From Welwitschia mirabilis (Eukaryota; Gnetophyta; Gnetopsida; Welwitschiales), in assembly GCA_051453625.1 (NCBI GenBank), contig JBOZIK010000001.1, positions 240,130,399-240,154,723 on the forward strand: a DNA stretch of 24,325 nucleotides, in the 5' to 3' direction. The notes below the pieces were generated by a model. The model made no database searches. It was not told where the DNA came from and saw only the letters and a program-made list of their open reading frames with translations. Within the stretch, counting starts at the first letter, position 1; the number at the start of each line of letters is the position of its first letter. Positions 18,403 to 24,325 of this stretch are shown one piece after another. A program made the translations under genes and the position numbers.

Positions 18403-19171
18403 CAATTGAGAGATCTAACAGGACTGCGTCCCATTAAGAAAACATAACTAGTAGTGGCATCCAATCCATATCTCTTTACAAACAAGAGATCTAACTAAGC
18501 ATAATTAGCATCCATATAATCAATGACATCTAATCTAGTATGACTAAAACTTAGGCAAAAATTTTGTATACCTTTCAGATAGCATAAGATCCATTTTACA
18601 GCTGCCCAATGCTTTGGGTTAGGGTTGCTCATAAAATGTAAGATAACTCCCACTTCATATGAAATATTTGGTATTATGTAGACCATAGCATAATAAATAA
18701 CAATCTTACTAAAAGCCTGTCCACGGAGATAAATACAGTGATCTCTATGACTTCTCCTATATTTTTGTTCTTACATGAAGCTATCAAATTTCTTATACCA
18801 TTACCTTGATGCCTGTTTTAAATCATACAAACTACTATTCAACCTACAGACCAAGTTCTTCTCCTTGGTTTTAAAATCTTCAAGAAATTTCATATAAATC
18901 TCTTCTTCAAGATCACCATGTACAAAGGTAGTCTTAATATCCAATTGCTCTAATTCCAAATTCAAGACTGCAAGAATGGACAAGATATCATGAATAGAAG
19001 AATGCTTCACCATTGGAGAAAAGATTCTAGTAAAATCAATGCTTGGTTTCTGCCTAAGACTCTTTACAACCAATTTTGCCCTATAATGCTACTTTCCATT
19101 TGTCTCTTCCTTTATTCTGAAGACCCATCTATTGGATAAGGCACATTTCCAAGCTAGCAAGGGAACCACAT
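18403..19171 (-). pseudogene. pol: Ty1/copia RT and RNase H of M2, YVDD block deleted
   Basis: Minus strand, in order: NRWVFRIKEETNGK, VVKSLRQKPSIDFTRIFSPMVKHSSI, LEQLDIKTTFVHGDLEEEIYMKFLEDF, NLVCRLNSSLYDLKQASR (19073 down to 18801), then WYKKFDSFM and HRDHCIYLRGQAF. The next residues are already YYAMVYIIPNISYEVGVILHFMSNP, the block well past the active site, so some 130 codons including the catalytic YVDD are absent. RNase H follows with KHWAAVKWILCYLKGI, then a decayed segment and DATTSYVFLMG. The deletion makes this RT inactive independently of its stops. Confidence 0.87.
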
Positions 19172-19637
19172 CCCATGTATCATTATGTCTTAAAGCATCC
19201 AACTCTTCTTTCATTGCAGCATTCCACTTCTTTGAGTTAGATGAAGAGACAACTTCCCTGTGTACAGAATATAATGCAATGATGGGGAATATCTAATAGG
19301 TGCTCTATTGGGACGAGTAGATCTTCTTACCCAATGTGCAAGACTATGAGGTTATCCTTCATTATCACCTTTTGAAAAATCATGTTGTTGTAGTTTAGTT
19401 GGATTGTCTTCATTGTCATCATCCTCCTTATTAAGAGGATTACTCGTTTTACTGTCTTCCTTGTGATCTGGAATTTTAAAAGTTTTTTGTAAAGTGCTAG
19501 AATCAGGAACTTCATCCTTTTAGTTCTCTTCTAGTGACTTGTAAAATATTTGTTATTCATAGAAGGCAACATCACCTAATCTAAACACCTTCTTATCCAC
19601 TAGCTCCCATAATCTGTAATCAAGATTATCTCTTCCA
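19172..19637 (-). pseudogene. Integrase-RT linker of M2, more decayed copy
   Basis: Minus-strand linker segment homologous to 19738-20228 at roughly 90% or more by eye. It has a deletion of about 27 bases (after ACTTCCC) and extra C-to-T and G-to-A changes: for example CATTGTC here against CATCGTC, and TTATTAAG against TTATCAAG. It encodes an acidic Asp/Glu-rich linker and the ELDALRHNDTW-like lead into RT. The gap ends it. Confidence 0.75.
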
Positions 19638-19737
19638 NNNNNNNNNNNNNNNNNNNNNNNNNNNNNNNNNNNNNNNNNNNNNNNNNNNNNNNNNNNNNNN
19701 NNNNNNNNNNNNNNNNNNNNNNNNNNNNNNNNNNNNN
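19638..19737. other. Assembly gap, 100 N
   Basis: A 100-N placeholder. Sequence to the right repeats the element segment already given at 19172-19637. Confidence 0.95.
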
Positions 19738-20165
19738 CTCACGTATCATTATGCCTTAAAGCATCCAACTCATCTTTCATTGTAGCATTCCACTTCTTTG
19801 AGTTAGGTGAAGAGACAACTTCCTAATATGTTTCAGGTTCTCCTTTATCTAGGTACAGAATATAATGCAATGACGGGGAATACCTAACGGTGCTCTATTG
19901 GGATGAGTAGACCTTTTTACCTAATGTGCAAGACTATGAGGCTCTCCTTCATTATCACCTTTTGAAAAATCATGTTGTTGTAGTTTAGTTGGATTGTCTT
20001 CATCGTCATCATCCTCCTTATCAAGAGGATTACTCATTTTACTGTCATCCTTGTGATCTGGAATTTTAAAAGTCTTTTGCAAAGTGCTAGAATCAGGAAC
20101 TCCATCCTTCTGGTTCTCTTCTAGTGGCTTGTAAAATATTTGTTGTTCACAGGAGGTAACATCAC
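19738..20165 (-). pseudogene. Integrase-RT linker of M2, better copy
   Basis: Part of a readable minus-strand frame (19921-20250): GYGRDNLGYRLREPVDKKVFRLGDVTSCEQQIFY, then KPLEENQKDGVPDSST and an acidic DKEDDDDEDNPTK tract. The first part is the end of the integrase/chain-fold region (usually FVGYGxxxxGYRLWDP..KK..RSRDVVF.E), the rest the flexible linker. In P1 the matching part is at about 11000-11300. Confidence 0.75.
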
Positions 20166-21080
20166 CTAATCTGAACACCTTCTTGTCCACTGGCTCCCGT
20201 AACCTGTAACCAAGATTGTCTCTTCCATAACCCAGAAAGCGCACCTCCATGCACGTCCATCTAGTTTTCCTGCGTTTTGCTGATGCACATATACTTCACA
20301 GCCAAACACCTTCAAGTGAGAGAAAGATAGCTCCCTCCCACTCCACACGAACTCTGGTATTCCTTCTTGAAGTGCTAAATGTGGTGATCTACTTATAAGA
20401 CATGTAGTTGTATTAGCTACTTCAACCCAAAGATGTTTTGGAACTCTAGATTGCTGCAACAATGAACACAATCTTTTTAAAACAATTCTATTATATCTTT
20501 CAGCCACTCAATTATTTCGAGGTATATATGAAGGTGTCTTTGTGTGGACAATTCTATTATCTTTGTAAAACATATTCAAGTCATGAAAGGTGTATTCACC
20601 TTCATTATTTGTCACCGAGCATTTAATTTTATAGCTTGATTCTTTTCCACTCTAGCTTTAAATTGTTTGAAGATATCAAAGACTATATCTTTCGAGGGAA
20701 TTAAAAATAGCCAAGTTTTTTAGTAAAGTCATTAATAAAAGTAATAAAATACAACACTCTACTAAAAGATGTCACTGTCATAGGCCTAACAACATTAGAA
20801 TAAACCAAATCTAACTTTCTAGTGCTTTTATTTTTAGAAATGGATTTCTGTTTATATGTTTTTCTTTTGCAATAATAAAATCCTTACAAAAATTTAAAGA
20901 AATAGAGTCAAACTTTGGAAGCAAGTTTTTAGAACTAGGAATCTTCATGCCAGTTTCATTGAGATATCCAAGTCTCTTATGCCAAAGAGATACATCCTTA
21001 TTACCAGCAATAACACTGTGTTTTACCACATTAGCATACAGAGTGTATAGGGTCCCTTCTTTCTGTCCTCCTACCAGCAC
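20166..21080 (-). pseudogene. pol: Ty1/copia integrase of M2 (minus strand, broken)
   Basis: Zinc site SLWHKRLGYLNETGMK (about 20945-21000), second His as Tyr; SKNLLPKFDSISLNFCKDF with the second Cys as Phe. Core: LVYSNVVRPM at about 20780-20815, first catalytic Asp as Asn; VTNNEGEY at about 20600-20625, second catalytic Asp as Asn; AERYNRIVLKRLCSLLQQS (from 20507 down) keeps the Glu. The C-terminal part WVEVANTTTCLISRSPHLALQEGIPEFVWSGRELSFSHLKVFGCEVYVH is well preserved and is the block missing from M1. Confidence 0.88.
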
Positions 21081-21400
21081 CATGACACCTTTCATTACCT
21101 TCCAGTCACCTCCGCTAAAGAATACTGAATAATTAGTAGCATCTAATTGACCTGCTAGGATTATGGTTTTAGCAAGTTGAGGTACATGTCTAACATCCTG
21201 AAGAAATTGTTTTTTGCCATCATATCTTTGCAACGTTACAGACCTAATTCCTTTTATATCATAGTGTTGATCATCCCCTAGATACACATACTTTTCTAAA
21301 GCTTTATTATATAAAGAAAACATCGAACATTTGGGCAGACATGAAAATAAGAACTAGTATCTAGAATCCAACTATCAGGGCCAAAGTATTGGAAAACATT
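21081..21400 (-). pseudogene. pol: Ty1/copia protease of M2 (minus strand)
   Basis: The active site reads WILDTSSYFHVC at about 21340-21370: Asp kept, DSG changed to DTS. Downstream an open frame (21323 down to 20811, running into integrase) includes YLGDDQHYDIKGIRSVTLQRYDGKKQFLQDVRHVPQLAKTIILAGQLD, the protease C-terminal and linker pattern of copia (...L.DV.YVP.L..NLIS...L). Apart from the active site it is well preserved. Confidence 0.85.
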
Positions 21401-21676
21401 TACCTCTTATGCATCTACACTTAATAAAATGTCAACATCTCCTTCTGCATTTAACCTTTGTCCTCCTTCTTGGTTTTGCTGATTACCTCCTTCATTTTGT
21501 TTATGCTTGTTTATTAGGTTGAAGCATTTCTTTCATCAATGGCCTTTCTTCTTGCAGTGCCTACATTCAATGCTTTTGTTGACAGATTTTCCTTTGCTCT
21601 TGCTTTGCTAATGTCCTCCTCTAGTCTGAGAACGTCCTCTATGAATCACAAGGACTTCTCTAACAAACTCAACATC

Positions 21677-21686
21677 NNNNNNNNNN
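21677..21686. other. Assembly gap, 10 N
   Basis: Ten unknown bases inside M2 gag, between SDTMLCLTTI and the basic region before the zinc knuckle. Confidence 0.95.
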
Positions 21687-21983
21687 TATAGTTGTTAGGC
21701 ACAACATAGTGTCTGAGGCAGTCATCCGTGTAGTACGAACAGTCTCCCAAGAATCAGATAAGGAACTAAAGAGTGAAATTACCCTTAGGATTTCTTCAAA
21801 CATCACCCTCAGGTTGTCCAACTGTGTGAACAACCCGTTCATCTCATCCATGTGTGCTTGCAATGATGCACCTTCTTTCATCTTCATCTTGAGACCTTGT
21901 TAATAGTATAAAATTGGTTTATGCTAGTAGGTTGATGTGCCTCTGCATCAAAATCTGCCACAGTTAAGCTATTGTATAAATCT

Positions 21984-22083
21984 NNNNNNNNNNNNNNNNN
22001 NNNNNNNNNNNNNNNNNNNNNNNNNNNNNNNNNNNNNNNNNNNNNNNNNNNNNNNNNNNNNNNNNNNNNNNNNNNNNNNNNNN
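21984..22083. other. Assembly gap, 100 N, flanked by identical 49 bp
   Basis: 21935-21983 and 22084-22132 are identical over 49 bases. The gap is most simply two overlapping contig ends that were not merged, so no sequence need be missing. Confidence 0.9.
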
Positions 22084-22485
22084 ATGTGCCTCTGCATCAA
22101 AATCTGCCACAGTTAAGCTATTGTATAAATCTTGTTATGGGATTGAAGAATCCCATTGCTAAGGCACGATCATATTAATAGAAGCACACTTTTATTAAGT
22201 TTCTTCCAGTCTTTGTCAGGGTACTTCTTTAGCCATTCTGCATCTAAGAGTCTATATGCTGCCTTCGTATTTGCTTCCGTCTTTAGGACAATGTTATATT
22301 CCTTATGACAAAGGATGTCTTCCATTAGAATATTCCATACATCCCAGTTCTCAACTCTGATTAGTTAATCACTTGTTTGCAAACACTCCATTTTCGATTA
22401 ACTATATGGCTGTACAGATGGATGCCTCACTCACAGGGTTTACAGACACAAAGCTTGTCACCAAAGCGTGTGAACTTCAAACTTA

Positions 22486-22500
22486 CTGCTTTGATACCAA
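22486..22500 (-). promoter_or_regulatory. Primer-binding site of M2
   Basis: Minus-strand TTGGTATCAAAGCAG one base after the 5' LTR end. TGGTATCAAAGC differs from the initiator-Met complement TGGTATCAGAGC at one base. Confidence 0.9.
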
Positions 22501-22501
22501 G

Positions 22502-22953
22502 TGTTACAAAAATACACAATAGCAAAGCAATTAAGGAAAGTAAAGAGAACACAGAGACATAACGCTTTACATGGAAAACTCCAATGAGGGGAAAACCATA
22601 AGAAAGCAATGCAAAGCTCTATTATCTTCACTAAAGATCATAAGCCTAGTACAGGCTTCAAGCTAATACTAGGCTTCAGGTAAGAATGTCTCACAGAAGT
22701 CTATCAGCTCTGCCTATCTTACAGAGAACCCTCACACCACTATTAAATAGGCCAAGGGTTACAACCAATTAGAGTTACAAGCCAAATCCCTGAAGAGGTA
22801 TCATCCCTTTCTTAACACATGTCCCATCTCTACTTAACACCCCTAAGGATGGTTTTAAAATGGAAACCTCCTTTTACAATTTTAAAGTGGGGCCAACATA
22901 AAACATAACATTGGGAACATTATAAAATATTAATTTGGCTTAACATATCAACA
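22502..22953 (-). mobile_element. 5' LTR of M2
   Basis: 452 bp, TGTTGATATG...TTTTGTAACA on minus, with perfect TG/CA ends. It is better preserved than the 3' LTR. It is bounded by the primer-binding site at 22500 and by the target-site duplication GTTTT at 22954-22958. Confidence 0.92.
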
Positions 22954-22966
22954 GTTTTGAATCAAA

Positions 22967-23066
22967 NNNNNNNNNNNNNNNNNNNNNNNNNNNNNNNNNN
23001 NNNNNNNNNNNNNNNNNNNNNNNNNNNNNNNNNNNNNNNNNNNNNNNNNNNNNNNNNNNNNNNNNN
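22967..23066. other. Assembly gap, 100 N, flanked by identical 26 bp
   Basis: 22941-22966 and 23067-23092 are identical over 26 bases, which again indicates an unmerged contig overlap. The real distance between M2's LTR and M1's LTR is therefore only about 15 bases. Confidence 0.9.
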
Positions 23067-23079
23067 TAACATATCAACA

Positions 23080-23092
23080 GTTTTGAATCAAA
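23080..23092 (-). promoter_or_regulatory. Decayed primer-binding site of M1
   Basis: Minus-strand TTTGATTCAAAAC two bases after the M1 LTR end corresponds to TTGGTATCAAAGC with losses. M2 inserted at its GTTTT (plus). Across the insertion the minus strand resumes CTTGGAGC at 17515, as a primer-binding site leader should. Confidence 0.6.
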
Positions 23093-23270
23093 TCTCTAAC
23101 ACTAATTATTATAAAAACCAATGTAGCAAATTAAAACATCAAGCAAAAGAATAGCACATAAGATTTAACATGGAAAACCCTAAAATAGGGGAAAGCCACA
23201 ATTAGTAGGCAGAGCTCTTAATCTTCTCTAAGAAGCCAAAGAAATTTGTACAAAAGAAACCCTTACGCAA

Positions 23271-23280
23271 CATTTAAATA
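23271..23280 (-). promoter_or_regulatory. TATA-like box in M1 LTR
   Basis: Minus-strand TATTTAAATG; the same position in the P2 LTR reads TATTTAAAGG, so it is conserved between copies. Confidence 0.55.
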
Positions 23281-23308
23281 GGTTTAGAGTTTTAAGACAA
23301 GTCAATCT

Positions 23309-23328
23309 AGAAAGTTCTAGAAAGTTCC
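23309..23328 (-). promoter_or_regulatory. Perfect four-unit heat-shock element
   Basis: Plus-strand aGAAa gTTCt aGAAa gTTCc: four contiguous inverted nGAAn units with no mismatch, readable equally on either strand. It sits 28 bp upstream of the TATA-like box in the LTR promoter. Heat-shock factors bind such arrays, and the Arabidopsis copia element ONSEN is heat-activated through LTR elements of this type. The P2 copy has lost part of it. Confidence 0.7.
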
Positions 23329-23509
23329 TCTTCTTTCCTCTCTTTTCTTCTTCTTCTTCCTCCTTTTTATTTTTTTATTCCCAAAAAAAAGGTAAAAAAA
23401 AACAAGGAGCTAAAACATAATCTCCTTTTACAGCATTACAAAAGGGGATCAACATTAAAACATAATGTTACAATAAAAAAAAACACATTTGGCTTCACTC
23501 TTTCCAACA

Positions 23510-24128
23510 CTAACACGTGATCTACATACATGATTAGAATTATCATTATTCTGGAAGTGTTTTTATGTAAATAAACATAATGATCAAATCATATTTGGAA
23601 TAATTTTTCTTACCGATAAAACCAACAAACTTCATATATCACTACCAAGGGGCTTGTATTAAGCCACAAAGACTTTAGTTCAAGTTGCTAACCCAATTTC
23701 CCCCCCTATTTCAAGTTCTTTTAGAAGTTTCATGTGAATTTCCTCTTTTAAATCTCCATACAAAAAGCCATTTTTGTGATAATTTTTCGAATTCTAAATC
23801 ATAAATAGTGCCACTATAGGCAATGGAATATGAAAAGAGGAATGCTTCACAAGAAGGGGTTTCTTTGTGAAGTATATGCTTGGTTTTTGGTTAAACCTCT
23901 TTACAATCAATCAAGCCTTTTATCTTACCTTGTTGTGTACTTCATTTTCCTTTAGGCCTTCTTCCCTTTTGGTAATGCAACCAAGTTCCAAGTATGATTC
24001 TGTTTCAAAGGCTCTACTTCTCCTTCCATTACTTTCTTCTCTGTATTAGCCTCAGGATAAGAGATAGCTTGGCAATACATTTTTGATTCTCCATTATCAA
24101 TATAACACACATAATGTAACATGGTAGA
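23510..24128 (-). pseudogene. pol: Ty1/copia RT of M3, interrupted by M1 (minus strand)
   Basis: The minus strand reads MYCQAISYPEANTEKKVMEGEVEPLKQNHTWNLVALPKGKKA (about 24085-23960), NQAYTSQRNPFL, a decayed LHGDLKEEIHMKLLKELEIG segment near 23760-23700, then DHYVYLHKN and MIILIMYVDHV at about 23550-23515. YVDH stands where the catalytic YVDD is expected, and the frame then runs into M1's LTR start. Stops are frequent, more than in M1 or M2, fitting M3 as the oldest of the nest. The remainder of RT and RNase H would lie beyond M1's missing 3' LTR, outside the window. Confidence 0.8.
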
Positions 24129-24325
24129 CTATCTTTCAAGATGTATAGAAATCCTCGTAGATCTTCTTATGCAATGAGAAGAAAGTTCTTTTGAAGCTTC
24201 TTCTTCTTCTTCTTCTTCTTCTTCTTCTTCTTCTTCTTCTTCTTCTTCTTCTTCTTCTTCTTCTTCTTCTGCTGCTGCTGGGTTCCTATCCTTCAAAAGA
24301 GGAAATGTACTCATTTTCTTGCTGT
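24129..24325 (-). pseudogene. Integrase-RT linker of M3 with poly-Glu tract
   Basis: Minus-strand open frame from 24314: MSTFPLLKDRNPAAA, about 24 Glu, ASKELSSHCIRRSTRIS. The IRRSTR-like end is the usual basic block just before copia RT, and acidic linkers are normal here, so the Glu run is an expansion inside genuine linker coding sequence. The frame stops at 24129-24131. Confidence 0.75.
24197..24270. repeat. (CTT)n / (GAA)n microsatellite
   Basis: 74 bases of uninterrupted CTT, about 24.7 units, followed by GCTGCTGCTG. On minus it is GAA, encoding the poly-Glu tract of the M3 linker. Uninterrupted despite the heavy decay around it, so it expanded recently. Confidence 0.95.

Larger units (their letters stand above)
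21401..22391 (-). pseudogene. gag: Ty1/copia gag of M2 (minus strand, broken)
   Basis: The likely start is the ATG at 22391 (MECLQTSD, stop), then WDVWNILMEDILCHKEYNIVLKTEAN, WLKKYPDKDWKKLNKSVLL, and the core KMKMKEGASLQAHMDEMNGLFTQLDNLRVMFEE (from about 21890), FSSLSDSWETVRTTRMTAS. After a 10-N gap: VRRKDVEFVREV, then a zinc knuckle ECRHCKKKGH, two stops, KKC (about 21530-21575) with all three Cys and the His present. Only stops at two codons interrupt the knuckle. A frameshift lies near 21900. Confidence 0.85.
17521..22953 (-). mobile_element. Ty1/copia element M2, near complete, nested in M1
   Basis: Minus-strand element with both LTRs (5' LTR 22502-22953, 3' LTR 17521-17974), primer-binding site (22486-22500) and polypurine tract (17975-17986). 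It is flanked on both sides by GTTTT (17516-17520 and 22954-22958), a perfect 5-bp target-site duplication. Domain order is gag, protease, integrase, RT, RNase H from high to low coordinates. All genes are broken. It contains four assembly gaps and a repeated linker segment, so part of the interior may be mis-scaffolded. The insertion lies in M1's primer-binding site. By eye the LTRs are about 85-90% identical, so the insertion is old. Confidence 0.9.
23095..23509 (-). mobile_element. 5' LTR of copia M1
   Basis: 415 bp on minus, starting TGTTGGAAAGAGTGAAGCC and ending near GTGTTAGA. It aligns with the P2 LTR (14781-15166), so one family is present in both orientations. It contains a TATA-like box TATTTAAATG (23271-23280) and, 28 bp upstream of it, a heat-shock element (23309-23328). 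M1's 5' LTR directly abuts the interrupted RT of M3 at 23510; CTAAC (23510-23514) would be one target-site duplication copy. The matching 3' LTR is not present. Confidence 0.85.

Noticed and set aside
18052-18485. Long open frames on both strands across 18133-18402
   Set aside because: They consist almost entirely of unknown bases in an assembly gap.
22377-22609. Small open frames on both strands
   Set aside because: They straddle the M2 leader, primer-binding site and LTR.
1-24325. Pararetrovirus or other viral integrant
   Set aside because: All pol segments sit in elements with LTRs, gag-type knuckles and Ty1 or Ty3 domain order; no movement-protein or viral coat motif seen.

Overview
The window is plant nuclear DNA made almost entirely of old, broken LTR retrotransposons. 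It is AT-rich and riddled with stops. I recognise no host gene, RNA gene, CRISPR array or bacterial-type feature. The elements carry plant hallmarks: primer-binding sites matching the 3' end of initiator methionine tRNA, Ty1/copia domain order (gag-protease-integrase-RT-RNase H), and a Ty3/gypsy chromovirus with a chromodomain. The depth of decay and nesting suggests a large, slowly purged seed-plant genome. I cannot name the species.

Layout, left to right. (1) 343-1102: dimeric 112-bp tandem array. (2) 1103-9102, plus strand: Ty3/gypsy chromovirus material. There are two divergent copies of leader+gag (1138-2319 and 2615-3882) separated by an assembly gap, then an AT-rich stretch without genes (3883-5291), then protease, RT, RNase H, integrase and chromodomain (5292-8535), then a 3' LTR (8662-9102). 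(3) 9200-12613, plus strand: copia element P1 from gag to RNase H. (4) 12614-13074: C-terminal gag fragment of a different, better-preserved copia. (5) 13175-15166, plus strand: copia P2 (RT-RNase H and 3' LTR). Its RNase H is split by a 520-bp tandem TRIM-like element (LTR-internal-LTR-internal-LTR). (6) 15167-24325: minus-strand copia nest. M2 (17521-22953) is the only element with two LTRs, PBS, PPT and a 5-bp target-site duplication (GTTTT). It sits inside the primer-binding site of M1 (15167-17520 plus 22954-23509). M1's 5' LTR in turn interrupts the RT of M3 (23510-24325).

Inferred insertion order: M3 first, then M1, then M2. A plus-strand copia of M1's family (P2) then landed in or recombined with M1's RT, and the TRIM landed in P2. 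All reading frames are dead. Most damage at conserved codons looks like G-to-A or C-to-T change (Trp to stop, Cys to Tyr, DSG to DNS or DLG), as expected for methylated, silenced DNA.

The most interesting items are the tandem TRIM with tRNA-promoter-like boxes, a perfect four-unit heat-shock element just upstream of the TATA box in M1's LTR, the same lost integrase aspartate in three copia copies, the dimeric array, and assembly gaps at which the element sequence rewinds.
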